64,000 nucleotides of DNA from QQVM01 sp964544885 (GTDB lineage Bacteria; Bacteroidota; Bacteroidia; AKYH767-A; 2013-40CM-41-45): contig CAZJDX010000005.1 in the NCBI GenBank assembly GCA_964544885.1, positions 1 to 64,000 of the forward strand, given 5' to 3'. Shown piece by piece: positions 32,917-43,153 of the stretch (positions are counted from its first letter, which is position 1; each line of letters starts with the position of its first letter). The position numbers and the translations under genes are program-made. A model generated the notes under the pieces. It did no database searches and was not told the DNA's origin. It was given only the letters and a program-made list of their open reading frames with translations.

Positions 32917-35067
32917 ATGATAAAATCAAAACAAATTCTGTCTATCATTCTTCTCACTTATTTCATTCACTTATTCAATACCTCAGAGGCGCATTTCGGA
33001 TCAAAAGGTCCTTTTGGCGGTCATGTATCCTGTATCATTACCACTGATACAATGGCTTATATCGGTACTGAGAATGGGGGTGTTTACGAAAGCACCAATT
33101 CAATGATCCAGGTCTGGAGAGCAAGACCTGTTGGTTTGAAAAGCGGTAAGATCACTGCTTTGGCTCACACCGGCTCTTATCTTTTTTCCGCCACCGCCGA
33201 CAGCGGTGTTTTCCGTTTCACTGGTTATGTTGGCTCCGACCGTTACTGGGAAAAGGTTAATAATGGAATTACCCAACTGCAGATGAAATCGCTCCTTGCA
33301 CTCGACAGTATCACGGTATTGGCTGGAACAGACGGAGGCGGCTTGTTTAAAACCATAAACAATGGTGTTTCCTGGAATGCTGTAAGCAGCACGCCATTGA
33401 ATGGTGCTGTGATCACTGACATGGCAAAATCCACAGACAGGATTTTTCTCTCCACACTGACGGGAGGGATATTTATTTCTGATAATGGCGGTGATAACTG
33501 GATGGATTTCAATGATGCCAATACGCTGGGAATAGGGGGGAGCAACAGGCTGTCATACAATAGTTCTACCGATGAGTTGATGATACTGAATGACAGCGGA
33601 CTTTTTATTTGCAGTTCTGCCTCTCTTGCAGGAAGCGCTGTTTTCATACCTGCAGGAAACGGGTTATCCTCTTTCAACGGTATCAACGACCTTAGCAATG
33701 ACGGATCCACATGGTACCTGGCAACTGAAGATGGTGTCTATTCGACAGTAACCGGAATATTGAATTGGAGTCTGCAAAATACAGGCATGCCTGCCCAAAG
33801 TATCCGTGCAATAGGTTCCGTTCAGAATATGGTGATTGCCGGTAGCAGGGAGAATGGAATTTTCAAAACTCCTGCCGCGTCTGTAAACTGGAGCCCCGTG
33901 AATACAAATTTCAACAACCTGAGAACACACTCAATGATCACGAAAGACACTACCCTGGTGGTGGCCGCAACTGAGAAAGGCGTATTTGTCAGCACGGATC
34001 TGGCCAGTTCTTATACGGCATCCAATAATGGATTAACGGATAGTTTATTTGTAAATGACATTTGCTTTTTCGGTAATACGCTTGTGGCTGTAACAATTTA
34101 CCAGGGAGTTTTCATAAGCCAGGATACCGGAAAGAGCTGGACTCAGTTCAATCCGAATTTAACGCAAATGGATGTACGGAAAGTTTATTCATCTTCAAAC
34201 TATGTATACATCATCGACGGCCCGGGAGATATCTTTCAAAGTGATCTGGTTAATGGATGGAACATGATCATGACTGGTCTTCCCTTTGCCGTTCAGCCTA
34301 CATCCATAGCTTTTTACAATAATAATATTGTTCTCGGTACAGAAGGAGACGGAGTATTTGTCAGAGCTGAGTCAGGTGGAAACTGGTCTCAGATCATTAC
34401 CGGTCTTACCGATCTGAATGTAATGGCTGTAACCGCATCCACAACACATATCTTTGCCGGTACCCGGAACAGCGGAGTCTTCGTGTCTGACATTTCATCC
34501 CTGACCTGGACTGCAGCTGCAGCGATCAGTATTCCGCATACTTCCATGCTTGAATTGGAAACAAATAAGATCCAGGCAATGGCATTTTACCGGGGTTATG
34601 TTTATGCTTCGTACCGGGGTGGGCTGGTAGCTACGTCAGATAATGGATCATCCTGGATCGAAGCCGGAAACCAGTTCAACCTGCCAACATATACTAATGT
34701 GAGAAAGATTTCTCATGTAACTACAAGAGTTTTTGTGACTACCGATAACAATTCCCTGTACAGCAATTCCCTTTCCGAATTGCCACCACTGGGAATTTCG
34801 GAACTCAACCGTGAAATGAACAATGATAACTTGCTTGTAAGTCCTAACCCTGCGAAAGGCAGCTTTAAAACCTGGCTTTCAGATAAAAATGTAAAAATTG
34901 AATTGCTCAGAGTTCTCGACTTCCAAGGCAAACTTATTCTGGAACTTCGAGGCGGACAAAATGCTCTTGAAGTAAATGATTTAGATGAATTAAGTTCCGG
35001 CTTATATTATGTTCAGGCCTTCACCGGTAAAGAAATACTGGTTCAGAAGTTAATGATAAATCAATAA
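32917..35067 (+). CDS. Secreted beta-propeller protein with T9SS sorting domain
   Basis: The 716-residue protein has a signal peptide. It then has many repeats of the type GTDGGGLFKTINNGVSW, in which a glycine-rich turn is followed by an Asn-Gly-x-Ser-Trp step. This is the Asp-box/BNR-like propeller pattern seen in sialidase- and Ycf48-like proteins. The C-terminal ~75 residues (SPNPAKGSF and the final KLMINQ) are a type A T9SS sorting domain, so the protein is exported and attached to the cell surface. A strong terminator follows. The role of the propeller is unknown; it may be unrelated to the metal genes upstream. Confidence 0.8.
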   Translation: MIKSKQILSIILLTYFIHLFNTSEAHFGSKGPFGGHVSCIITTDTMAYIGTENGGVYESTNSMIQVWRARPVGLKSGKITALAHTGSYLFSATADSGVFRFTGYVGSDRYWEKVNNGITQLQMKSLLALDSITVLAGTDGGGLFKTINNGVSWNAVSSTPLNGAVITDMAKSTDRIFLSTLTGGIFISDNGGDNWMDFNDANTLGIGGSNRLSYNSSTDELMILNDSGLFICSSASLAGSAVFIPAGNGLSSFNGINDLSNDGSTWYLATEDGVYSTVTGILNWSLQNTGMPAQSIRAIGSVQNMVIAGSRENGIFKTPAASVNWSPVNTNFNNLRTHSMITKDTTLVVAATEKGVFVSTDLASSYTASNNGLTDSLFVNDICFFGNTLVAVTIYQGVFISQDTGKSWTQFNPNLTQMDVRKVYSSSNYVYIIDGPGDIFQSDLVNGWNMIMTGLPFAVQPTSIAFYNNNIVLGTEGDGVFVRAESGGNWSQIITGLTDLNVMAVTASTTHIFAGTRNSGVFVSDISSLTWTAAAAISIPHTSMLELETNKIQAMAFYRGYVYASYRGGLVATSDNGSSWIEAGNQFNLPTYTNVRKISHVTTRVFVTTDNNSLYSNSLSELPPLGISELNREMNNDNLLVSPNPAKGSFKTWLSDKNVKIELLRVLDFQGKLILELRGGQNALEVNDLDELSSGLYYVQAFTGKEILVQKLMINQ

Positions 35068-35085
35068 TCAATCCGATTAATTGGA

Positions 35086-35120
35086 CAAAGAGCCTTCAAA
35101 TCTGAAGGCTCTTTGTTTTT
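35086..35120 (+). terminator. Rho-independent terminator after the propeller gene
   Basis: A perfect 13-bp stem (caaagagccttca at 35086-35098 with its complement at 35103-35115) with a four-base loop is followed by five Ts. It ends the metal/propeller transcript. Confidence 0.9.
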
Positions 35121-35365
35121 GGTCATCCATGCTATATTGATACAGCGTATTTATTTAAATGCAAATGCTAAGCCTAAGAATGGGCTACATTACAGGTTAA
35201 CCGGGACCTTTTCTTAGCCATCAGTCAGGTGACAAATAAGGTACAAACATGCCACGCATAAACCGACACTTACATGAAATAAAATAATTTGGCAGGTATA
35301 ATTAAGGCCCTTGTTCATTGGGCATTGTACTGGTTTAGGAATAGTTGGGTGTTTGTTTTGGACAG

Positions 35366-36766
35366 TTACTTTCCGATACAAAATTTAGAAAAGATATTTG
35401 TCAGCAGGTCTTCGTTGCTGATCTGCCCTGTGATCTCACCCAGGTAATGAAGGGCATGCCGGAGATCTATGGCGATAAGATCGCTGCTTTGTTTTTTTTC
35501 TATTCCTTCCTTAACACGTTCTAATGAAATTTGCGTCTTCCTGAGCGCATCAAGGTGACGTACATTGGTAACTATCGTATCGCCGGCAAGGAGCTTTTCT
35601 TCCTCAATCATAGATGTCAATACAGACGTGATGCTGAAAAGATTGGCTCGTTGCTTAGCGGAGATGAAAAGGATATCTGGTATTTCCCTGAATTCTTCCT
35701 TCAGTCTCTCCAGATCATGTCCGTCAATTTTATTGGCAACAGGTATGATACGGAAGCCTGACCGGAGTTCTTTCTTCAACTGTTCCAGTTTTTCCTGCAG
35801 GGATGATGCAGTGGTATCATTTACGTCGAAGAGAAAAAGAATGACAGGGCTTTGTCGTATTTTCTCCCAGGTCCTTTCAACACCGATCTTTTCTATGGTA
35901 TCACCTGTTTCCCTTATTCCCGCCGTATCAATGAACCTGAACTTAACGCCGGCAAGAACAATCTCTTCCTCTATGGTATCGCGGGTAGTGCCGGCAATTT
36001 CGCTGACAATAGCCCGTTCTTCATTAAGCAGCGCATTCAATAAGGTGCTCTTGCCAACATTAGGTTGACCGGCAATAACTACCGGTATTCCGCTTTTCAA
36101 CACATTTCCCAGTTCGAAAGATGTTATGAGTTTCCCGATAAGAGAATTCAATTGTCCGACAGTTTTTTCAAGATCGGTCCGGCTGGCAAATTCAACATCT
36201 TCTTCAGCAAAATCCAATTCAAGTTCGATCAAAGAAGCCAGATTAATGAGTTTCTCCCGTAATTCCGCAATCTCATTGGAGTATCCACCGCGAAGCTGAT
36301 TCATGGCAAGGCGGTGCGCGGAAATGGATTCAGCAGCGATGAGATCGGCAACCGCTTCAGCCTGACTGAGGTCGAGCTTTCCTGTCAGAAATGCTCTCAA
36401 GGTAAATTCACCGGGCTGAGCCAGGCGCGCACCCTTACGGATGAAGTATTCAAGTACCTTCTGTTGGATAAACAAGGATCCGTGACAGGATATTTCAACA
36501 ACATCTTCCCCGGTGAATGAGCGAGGCTTTTTAAAAACCGAGACAAGCACTTCATCCAGAATATGTCCATCTTCTTCCAGGGTCCCGAAATGCATAGTGT
36601 GAGTCTTGCTATCCTTCAGTCTTTTTTTTCTGCCTCCGGCGGAAACAAAGACCTGATCAACAAGGCTCACCGCCTCAGGACCGGAAAGCCTTAGCAAGGC
36701 AATGGCACCTGCTCCGGCTGCTGTGGAAATGGCAACGATCGTATCTTTCCTTTGTATATCGAGCAT
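35366..36766 (-). CDS. mnmE: tRNA modification GTPase MnmE (TrmE)
   Basis: The 466-residue product has the N-terminal tetrahydrofolate-binding domain (DTIVAIST...GAIALLRLSG), the helical domain, and an inserted G domain with GQPNVGKST, TRDT, DTAG and NKID. It ends with the conserved CIGK, whose Cys is essential in this family. With MnmG it modifies U34 of certain tRNAs. I placed the start at ATG 36766; an in-frame TTG at 36784 lies inside a promoter-like -7 element and so is probably not transcribed. No problem residues were seen. Confidence 0.95.
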   Translation of the reverse strand: MLDIQRKDTIVAISTAAGAGAIALLRLSGPEAVSLVDQVFVSAGGRKKRLKDSKTHTMHFGTLEEDGHILDEVLVSVFKKPRSFTGEDVVEISCHGSLFIQQKVLEYFIRKGARLAQPGEFTLRAFLTGKLDLSQAEAVADLIAAESISAHRLAMNQLRGGYSNEIAELREKLINLASLIELELDFAEEDVEFASRTDLEKTVGQLNSLIGKLITSFELGNVLKSGIPVVIAGQPNVGKSTLLNALLNEERAIVSEIAGTTRDTIEEEIVLAGVKFRFIDTAGIRETGDTIEKIGVERTWEKIRQSPVILFLFDVNDTTASSLQEKLEQLKKELRSGFRIIPVANKIDGHDLERLKEEFREIPDILFISAKQRANLFSITSVLTSMIEEEKLLAGDTIVTNVRHLDALRKTQISLERVKEGIEKKQSSDLIAIDLRHALHYLGEITGQISNEDLLTNIFSKFCIGK

Positions 36767-36781
36767 AGAGTTATTATCTCC

Positions 36782-36814
36782 CAAAATTAAGTTTTTATGG
36801 CTATTCAGGGAAAA
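36782..36814 (-). promoter_or_regulatory. Candidate mnmE promoter
   Basis: Read on the - strand, TAATTTTG (36789-36782) fits the TAnnTTTG -7 element, with a T-run about 21 bases upstream at the -33 position. Transcription would begin a few bases downstream, which supports the ATG start of mnmE at 36766. Confidence 0.4.
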
Positions 36815-36920
36815 AACCTAACTTCGCCCTGCCTTTAAATCTAATTAAATACTCCTGCCTTCCGAAGGCCGGACAAGGAGAGTTTCAAGAAAGAATATCA
36901 ACCACTTAAGATCTGAATTT

Positions 36921-37802
36921 ATGAGCGTATTAGTGAACAAGAACAGTAAAGTGATCGTGCAGGGTTTTACGGGCAGCGAAGGTACTTTTCATGCCGGACA
37001 GATGATAGAATACGGTACAGATCTCGTGGGCGGAGTTACACCCGGAAAGGGAGGCACTCGCCATCTGGACAGGCCTGTCTTTAACACCGTCAGCGATGCA
37101 GTAAGTAAAACCGGTGCGGATGTAAGTATAGTCTTTGTTCCACCGGCATTTGCAGCGGATGCCATCATGGAAGCCGCCTCAGCAGGTATAAACCTTATTG
37201 TTGCCATCACCGAAGGAATACCAACAAGAGATATGATCATGGTGAAAGAATACCTGAGCGATAAACAAGCCAGACTTATTGGTCCGAATTGCCCGGGCGT
37301 AATCACTGCCGGTGAATGCAAAGTGGGTATCATGCCCGGATTCGTTTTCAAACCCGGTAAGATCGGTATCGTTTCAAAGTCGGGTACACTTACCTACGAG
37401 GCAGCCGACCAGGTGGTGAAGGCAGGTATGGGAATATCAACTGCCATTGGAATCGGAGGTGATCCTATTATCGGAACGACCACGAAGGAGGCTGTGGAAT
37501 TATTTATGAGTGATCCGGAAACAGAAGGAATTATTATGATCGGGGAGATTGGTGGAAGTCTGGAAGCTGAAGCCGCACGTTGGATAAAGCAAAATAACAA
37601 AAAGCCTGTAGTGGGATTTATTGCGGGACAAACCGCTCCTCCCGGCAGAAGGATGGGTCATGCCGGAGCGATCGTTGGAGGTGCGGACGATACTGCTGCA
37701 GCCAAAATGAAAATCATGCGTGAGTGTGGAATCCATGTATGTGAATCACCTGCCGTAATCGGTAAGACAATGGCGGAAGTGCTGGGTAAAGTTATTGCCT
37801 GA
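36921..37802 (+). CDS. sucD: Succinyl-CoA synthetase, alpha subunit
   Basis: The 293-residue protein is a full-length SucD (usual size about 290). It has the CoA-binding start (VQGFTGSEGTFHA), the VTPGKGG segment, GPNCPG, and the phosphohistidine loop GRRMGHAGAI near the C terminus. With SucC it interconverts succinyl-CoA and succinate with formation of ATP or GTP in the citric acid cycle. It is divergent from mnmE. No sucC is next to it, which is common in Bacteroidota. Confidence 0.96.
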   Translation: MSVLVNKNSKVIVQGFTGSEGTFHAGQMIEYGTDLVGGVTPGKGGTRHLDRPVFNTVSDAVSKTGADVSIVFVPPAFAADAIMEAASAGINLIVAITEGIPTRDMIMVKEYLSDKQARLIGPNCPGVITAGECKVGIMPGFVFKPGKIGIVSKSGTLTYEAADQVVKAGMGISTAIGIGGDPIIGTTTKEAVELFMSDPETEGIIMIGEIGGSLEAEAARWIKQNNKKPVVGFIAGQTAPPGRRMGHAGAIVGGADDTAAAKMKIMRECGIHVCESPAVIGKTMAEVLGKVIA

Positions 37803-37862
37803 GCACCACGGTATCGGGTGCCGTATCGGAATCATTTCTTCTATCCATAAAATCTTCAAGAC

Positions 37863-38612
37863 GTGAATACACTTTTAAAGGATAAGACAGCCCTTGTTAC
37901 CGGAGCATCCAAAGGTATTGGAAGAGGCATCGCATGGCAACTTGCTAAAAGCGGAGCCAATGTTGCTTTTACGTATTTGTCCTCTGTAGAGAAAGGCCAG
38001 GCACTCGAAGCGGAACTCACCTCGCTGGGTATTAAAGCCAAAGGATACCGTTCCGATGCAAGTGACTTCAATGCTGCGGAAAAACTCATTGATGATGTGC
38101 TGAAGGACTTCGGTTCACTTGACATTGTGGTAAACAATGCCGGTATAACACGCGATGGCCTGCTGATGAGAATGACCGAAGAACAATTCAATGAAGTGGT
38201 TCGCACCAATCTGAACTCTGTTTTTAATATTACCAAGGCCTGCCAGAAACCTATGCTAAGGCAAAAGAGCGGGAGTATTATCAACATCACCAGTGTGGTA
38301 GGCGTAAAAGGAAATGCCGGTCAGTCAAATTATGCCGCTTCAAAAGCCGGAATCATCGGCTTCACCAAATCAATTGCCCTGGAACTTGGTTCCCGTAATA
38401 TTCGTTGTAATGCCATTGCGCCCGGTTTTATTGAAACAGAAATGACGGAAGTACTTCCCGAAGAAACCGTTAAACAGTGGCGCGAAGCCATCCCGATGAA
38501 GCGGGGAGGGACTCCTGAAGACATCGCCAATGCGGTGGTATTTCTTGCCTCTCCCATGTCAGCTTATATCACCGGACAGGTATTGCATGTGAACGGTGGA
38601 ATGCTCACCTGA
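37863..38612 (+). CDS. fabG: 3-oxoacyl-[acyl-carrier-protein] reductase
   Basis: The 249-residue SDR has TGASKGIG (13-20), NNAG (91-94) and the catalytic Ser144, Tyr157 and Lys161. The sequence (NITSVVGVKGNAGQSNYAASKAG) is that of housekeeping FabG, which reduces 3-oxoacyl-ACP with NADPH in fatty acid synthesis. No ATG exists near the N terminus; GTG at 37863 is the start. It is a paralogue of the SDR at 20098 and carries the more canonical sequence. Confidence 0.9.
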   Translation: MNTLLKDKTALVTGASKGIGRGIAWQLAKSGANVAFTYLSSVEKGQALEAELTSLGIKAKGYRSDASDFNAAEKLIDDVLKDFGSLDIVVNNAGITRDGLLMRMTEEQFNEVVRTNLNSVFNITKACQKPMLRQKSGSIINITSVVGVKGNAGQSNYAASKAGIIGFTKSIALELGSRNIRCNAIAPGFIETEMTEVLPEETVKQWREAIPMKRGGTPEDIANAVVFLASPMSAYITGQVLHVNGGMLT

Positions 38613-38691
38613 TAAATCCTTCCAAGAACATAAATGTAGTTGTGACCATTGGGCGCCTGTCCCGGTAATTATTTATTTCCTAAAATTATAA

Positions 38692-40755
38692 ATGCTAAAA
38701 CCCATGAAACTGACCTGTATCCTGCTTCTCTCACTGCTTTCATTTTCGGTGAATGCTCAGGGTCTGATGACTCCAGAAACCTTGTTCCGCCTGAAAAGAT
38801 TATCTGAACCGGTACTCTCACCCGATGCCGGTAATGTGGTCTATAGCGTAAGGACGATGAATCTCGAGTCTAATAGCGGGAATACGGATTTGTATATACT
38901 CGATCTGAAAACGAACAAAATAAAAGCGCTCGTTGCCGATACTGACTGCAACGAATCTTCCGCTGTTTTCACAAGAGCTGGTGACAGGATCTACTTTTTA
39001 AGTGACAAAGGAGGGAGTTCACAGATATGGAGCATTTCCAGTGATGGATCAGAGCTCAAAAAAGTAAGTGAGCAGGCAAGCGATATTAATTGCTTCGGAA
39101 TCTCACCGGATGGAAGAAAGGTCTGGTTCGCAATGGATGTAAAAATTGAGAAAGTCACAGGCGCCGAAAGGTATACCGATCTTCCCAAATCAACAGGGAA
39201 AGTGTATGATGACCTGATGATGCGCCGCTGGAACCGCTGGGAAGATGGAAGCTATAGCCATCTATTCGTAGCAGACTTTGACGGTTCCCGGATCAGTTCG
39301 ACCCCGATTGACCTCATGAAAGGTGAAGCACATGATTCACCCATGCAACCGCATGGAGGAGCGGAACAGATAAAATGGAGTCCGGATGGAAAAACGCTGG
39401 CTTATACATGCAAACGTTCCACCGGCCTTCATTATGCCACCCATACCAATTCCGATGTTTATTTGTATGATGTGAGTAGTGGCCAAACCACAAATATCAG
39501 CAGCGGAATGCTTGGTTATGACAAGAACCCGGTGTTCTCTCCTGATAATACCAAAGTATTGTGGCAGAGCCAGGCAGAGGATGGTAACGAAGCCGACCGT
39601 GACAGGATTTTTGTTTATGATCGTCTCACCAAGACTTCTAAAGAGATCACCACCGGTTTTGACCTGAGCGTTGAATCAGCTGTCTGGGGTTCTGATAGTA
39701 AAAAGATTTATTTTCTCGCTGTGACTCAGGCCACTTCGCAGGTATTTGTGTATGATTCCGGTGTTAAAAAGGGCTCGCCGATCATACAACTGACAAATGA
39801 TATTGCAGATTATTCAGAGATGACAATGGCAGTGAACAGCTTGAAAAAGGATGTTCTGGTTTGTTCCAGAATGTCTATGTCATCTCCTGCTGAACTTTTC
39901 ACCGTGGACCTTAAAACCGGTGCCGGCAAGCAGATCACCTTTACTAACAAAGAAATTCTGGATACGGTCAGTATGGGTGAAGTGAGAAAGAGAATGGTGA
40001 AAGCCAGCGATGGAAAAGAAATTCTCACCTGGGTGATTTATCCTCCCGGTTTTGATCCGGCAAAAAAATATCCCACCCTGCTGTATTGCCAGGGCGGTCC
40101 TCAAAGTCCGCTCAGCCAGTTCTTCTCCTACAGATGGAATTTTCAGCTGATGGCGGCAAACGGCTATATTATTGTGGCACCTAACCGCAGAGGAATGCCC
40201 GGTTTCGGTACACAGTGGAATGATCAGATAAGCGAGGACTGGGGCGGACAAGCCATGCGAGACCTGCTTAGCGCAATAGATGATGTATCGAATGAGCCAT
40301 ACGTCAGCAAAGATAAATTAGGTGCAGTTGGGGCCAGTTACGGGGGATTCTCCGTATTCTGGCTGGAAGGCCATCACGAAAAGAGGTTTAAAACATTTAT
40401 CTCTCATTGCGGTGTGTTCAATATAGAGAGTATGCTGGCAACGGAAGAGTTGTTTTTCTATGAGCACGAAAATGGAGGATATTACTGGGAAAATCCCGTA
40501 CCGAAAAGTTACGCGGCCTTTTCTCCACACCGGTTCGTCTCAAAATGGGATACGCCGATATTGATCATCTCCAATGAACTGGATTATCGTGTTCCATACA
40601 GTCAGGGATTGGAAGCCTACTCCGCAGCCAGATTGAAAAATATACCTGCCAGGTTCATCTCATTCCCCGATGAGGGCCACTGGGTGCTGAAACCACAGAA
40701 TGCCGTGCAATGGCAGCGGGAATTTTTCGGATGGCTGGAACGATATCTGAAATAG
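38692..40755 (+). CDS. Secreted S9-family prolyl oligopeptidase-like peptidase
   Basis: The 687-residue protein has a signal peptide (FSVNAQG), a beta-propeller region and a C-terminal alpha/beta-hydrolase domain. The catalytic triad is visible: Ser549 in GASYGG, Asp631 in NELDYR and His663 in DEGHW. The family (dipeptidyl-peptidase IV and acylaminoacyl-peptidase relatives) removes short peptides in the periplasm. Two ATGs (38692 and 38704) are near the start; either gives a working signal peptide. No T9SS tail is present, so it is likely periplasmic. Confidence 0.9.
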   Translation: MLKPMKLTCILLLSLLSFSVNAQGLMTPETLFRLKRLSEPVLSPDAGNVVYSVRTMNLESNSGNTDLYILDLKTNKIKALVADTDCNESSAVFTRAGDRIYFLSDKGGSSQIWSISSDGSELKKVSEQASDINCFGISPDGRKVWFAMDVKIEKVTGAERYTDLPKSTGKVYDDLMMRRWNRWEDGSYSHLFVADFDGSRISSTPIDLMKGEAHDSPMQPHGGAEQIKWSPDGKTLAYTCKRSTGLHYATHTNSDVYLYDVSSGQTTNISSGMLGYDKNPVFSPDNTKVLWQSQAEDGNEADRDRIFVYDRLTKTSKEITTGFDLSVESAVWGSDSKKIYFLAVTQATSQVFVYDSGVKKGSPIIQLTNDIADYSEMTMAVNSLKKDVLVCSRMSMSSPAELFTVDLKTGAGKQITFTNKEILDTVSMGEVRKRMVKASDGKEILTWVIYPPGFDPAKKYPTLLYCQGGPQSPLSQFFSYRWNFQLMAANGYIIVAPNRRGMPGFGTQWNDQISEDWGGQAMRDLLSAIDDVSNEPYVSKDKLGAVGASYGGFSVFWLEGHHEKRFKTFISHCGVFNIESMLATEELFFYEHENGGYYWENPVPKSYAAFSPHRFVSKWDTPILIISNELDYRVPYSQGLEAYSAARLKNIPARFISFPDEGHWVLKPQNAVQWQREFFGWLERYLK

Positions 40756-40794
40756 AATACTCTCATTCCCAGCATATAATGCAGGTGAAATACA

Positions 40795-40826
40795 TTTCTG
40801 TATTTCATCTAAATACTCTACTTTTG
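40795..40826 (+). promoter_or_regulatory. Candidate promoter of the tRNA-Leu pair
   Basis: TACTTTTG at 40819-40826 matches TAnnTTTG, and TTTC at 40795-40798 stands 20 bases upstream as a -33-like box. The first tRNA-Leu begins about 50 bases downstream. Confidence 0.5.
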
Positions 40827-40877
40827 CAGCCCGCATCCTCAGTAAATCCGTCCGTGATACAATACGGATATCACCTT

Positions 40878-40957
40878 GCCCAGGTGGCGAAATTGGTAGA
40901 CGCACCACTTTGAGGGGGTGGCGGGCAACCATGCGAGTTCGAGTCTCGCCCTGGGCA
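40878..40957 (+). tRNA. tRNA-Leu (anticodon GAG)
   Basis: The acceptor stem gcccagg pairs with cctgggc and discriminator A. The D arm contains ggcgaaattggtagacgc. The anticodon stem ccact/ggtgg encloses the loop ttgaggg (GAG), a variable arm follows (class II), and the T loop is gttcgagtc. The 3' CCA is not encoded. Confidence 0.92.
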
Positions 40958-41011
40958 CTCCGTTTACCGGGGTTACTTCAATGGTAACCTGACATGTAAT
41001 GTCGAAATCCT

Positions 41012-41095
41012 GCCCGGGTGGCGAAATTGGTAAACGTTGCGGTCTCAGAAGCCGTTGGAGTTAAATCCTTGTGAGTTCGAGTCTCACCTCGGGCA
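41012..41095 (+). tRNA. tRNA-Leu (anticodon CAG)
   Basis: A class II tRNA with acceptor stem gcccggg/ctcgggc (one G-U pair), anticodon stem gcggt/gccgt around loop ctcagaa (CAG), a long variable arm, and the T arm gtgagttcgagtctcac. It lies 54 bases after the first tRNA-Leu and ends before a terminator hairpin, so the two are probably one transcript. Confidence 0.92.
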
Positions 41096-41103
41096 CGAGA
41101 AAC

Positions 41104-41134
41104 AAACCCCGCTCAAAAGGCGGGGTTCGTTTTT
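41104..41134 (+). terminator. Rho-independent terminator after the tRNA-Leu genes
   Basis: An 8-bp perfect stem (aaccccgc at 41105-41112 with gcggggtt at 41120-41127) and a T-rich tail follow the second tRNA. Confidence 0.85.
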
Positions 41135-41240
41135 ATGATGCAGGTTCATACCTGAAAAAGTCATACCGACGATTCCGGGATTTGAAAATCGGTATTAACC
41201 ATTACCTTGGGGTATCGGAGATCCGGAAATAATTCTGTCT

Positions 41241-42878
41241 ATGAAAAGTATTCCTTCAGTCAGCGGCAAATTTGTTGATATTTTCAACCGTAGAATTCTT
41301 CACGGAACCTTCTTTGTGGAGAACGGTATCATTAAGTCTTTCCAGAAGGATGATAGAATCAATGGGCCTTATATACTTCCGGGATTTGTGGATGCTCATA
41401 TTCATATAGAATCATCCATGTTGCTTCCCTATGAATTTGCCAGGATTGCCCTGGGTCATGGGACGGTAGCAACTGTCAGCGATCCTCATGAGATCGCCAA
41501 TGTCATGGGAATGGAAGGAGTGGAGTATATGCTTGAAAATGCGAAAGACGCTCAATTGAAATTTTGTTTTGGTGCCCCTTCCTGTGTCCCGGCTACGAGA
41601 TTCGAAACCTCCGGTGATTTGCTGGATGAAAAGGCAGTAGAGATCCTGCTCAGGAGACCCGATATATTTTACCTCAGCGAAATGATGAATTATCCGGGTG
41701 TTCTGAGCAGGGATCCGGAAGTGATGAAGAAGATCGGACATGCAAGAAAATATTCACTGCCTGTCGACGGACATGCGCCCGGCCTGAGAGGCGATGAGGC
41801 AAAACGGTATATCGAAGCAGGTATAAGCACCGACCATGAGTGTTTTACACTGGATGAAGCGCTTGACAAACTCCGGTTTGGAATGAAGATACTCATACGT
41901 GAAGGATCTGCAGCCAGAAACTTTGAAGCGCTGCATTCATTGCTCGAAACTCATCCTGACATGTGTATGCTCTGCTGTGATGACAAACATCCTGATGAAT
42001 TATTGCATGGTCATATTGATGAACATGTGAAGAGAGCGGTTGCGCTTGGATATAATGTGTTCGACGTACTAAGGGCTGCTTGCATCAATCCGGTACTTCA
42101 TTATAAACTGCCCGTCGGACTATTACGTGAAGGTGATCCGGCGGATTTTATTCTTGTTGAGGACCTGAAAGATTTTAAAGTTCTTTCAACAGTGATCAAT
42201 GGTAAAGCGGTGTATCACGACAATACTTGTTTTCTTCCCTTGCGTTCCCATCCTGTGATAAACCGATTCAACGCGGATCTGAAAAATCCTGATGACTTTG
42301 CAGTAACTGCCGCCGGTGATCATATACGCGTCATTGAAGCGCTCGATGGTCAGCTTATCACAAAAGAAACCAAAGTCAGGGCAAAGGAAAAGAATGGAAG
42401 GGTGCACGCAGATCCGGAAAACGATATACTCAAAATGGCAGTAGTAAATCGTTATACGAATTCCGATCCCTCCCTTGCTTTTATAAAAAACTTTGGACTC
42501 AGATCCGGAGCCATAGCTTCAAGTGTCGCGCACGATTCACATAACATCATTGTCGTTGGTGCCGATGATGAGTCAATCTGCCGGGCGGTGAATTTACTTG
42601 TATCCGAACGAGGTGGTCTGGTGGCAGTGGATGGTGACAAGACAGAGCTTCTCTCCTTACCGGTAGGAGGATTAATGAGTGATAAGGACTGTCATGTTGT
42701 AGGAAATACGTATCACCGTCTTCATTCGATGGCAAAAGAGATGGGTTCTCCGTTGCGGGCACCTTTTATGACCCTTTCCTTCATGGCCTTGCTGGTGATT
42801 CCTCAATTGAAATTAAGTGACAAAGGATTGTTTGATGGTAAGAATTTCAGTTTTGTCAACCTGTTTTATAAGGATTGA
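41241..42878 (+). CDS. ade: Adenine deaminase
   Basis: The 545-residue amidohydrolase-family protein matches adenine deaminase in length and order of motifs: the metal-binding DAHIHIESS, the SDPHEIANV segment, EMMNYPGV, DGHAPGL, and the C-terminal domain with SVAHDSHNI and VVDGDKTELLSLPVGG-like residues. It converts adenine to hypoxanthine and ammonia for purine salvage. The gene stands alone, between two terminators. Confidence 0.95.
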   Translation: MKSIPSVSGKFVDIFNRRILHGTFFVENGIIKSFQKDDRINGPYILPGFVDAHIHIESSMLLPYEFARIALGHGTVATVSDPHEIANVMGMEGVEYMLENAKDAQLKFCFGAPSCVPATRFETSGDLLDEKAVEILLRRPDIFYLSEMMNYPGVLSRDPEVMKKIGHARKYSLPVDGHAPGLRGDEAKRYIEAGISTDHECFTLDEALDKLRFGMKILIREGSAARNFEALHSLLETHPDMCMLCCDDKHPDELLHGHIDEHVKRAVALGYNVFDVLRAACINPVLHYKLPVGLLREGDPADFILVEDLKDFKVLSTVINGKAVYHDNTCFLPLRSHPVINRFNADLKNPDDFAVTAAGDHIRVIEALDGQLITKETKVRAKEKNGRVHADPENDILKMAVVNRYTNSDPSLAFIKNFGLRSGAIASSVAHDSHNIIVVGADDESICRAVNLLVSERGGLVAVDGDKTELLSLPVGGLMSDKDCHVVGNTYHRLHSMAKEMGSPLRAPFMTLSFMALLVIPQLKLSDKGLFDGKNFSFVNLFYKD

Positions 42879-43112
42879 GTGAATAGTTTTATTTTAAACG
42901 CACCATTTTTTTTGAATGATTCCAACGTACTTCTCTTGATCATTCCGGTTCCGGTTTTACCTGATGTGCATTTTGTAAGAAATCAGGCGAAACTGGACCA
43001 ACCTTTCCATCTTAGGATCATATAAGGACCATCCGAAACAGCTTAACAGGCTTGATTTCAGGAGAATTTTAATTAAAAAATTTTGGTTAAGTAGAGTGGT
43101 TTTTGGTTAGAC

Positions 43113-43153
43113 AGAGACCCCGTCAGCTTCATGCCGGCGGGGTTCTCTTTTTT
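43113..43153 (+). terminator. Hairpin terminator downstream of ade
   Basis: Arms agagaccccg and cggggttctct (one bulged base) are followed by a run of Ts. It lies about 235 bases after the ade stop, so it could end an ade read-through transcript or a short RNA. Confidence 0.7.

Noticed and set aside
40878..41095. tRNA-Leu genes as an attachment site for the island
   Set aside because: They are 12 kb away from the right repeat and show no duplicated 3' end near the island.
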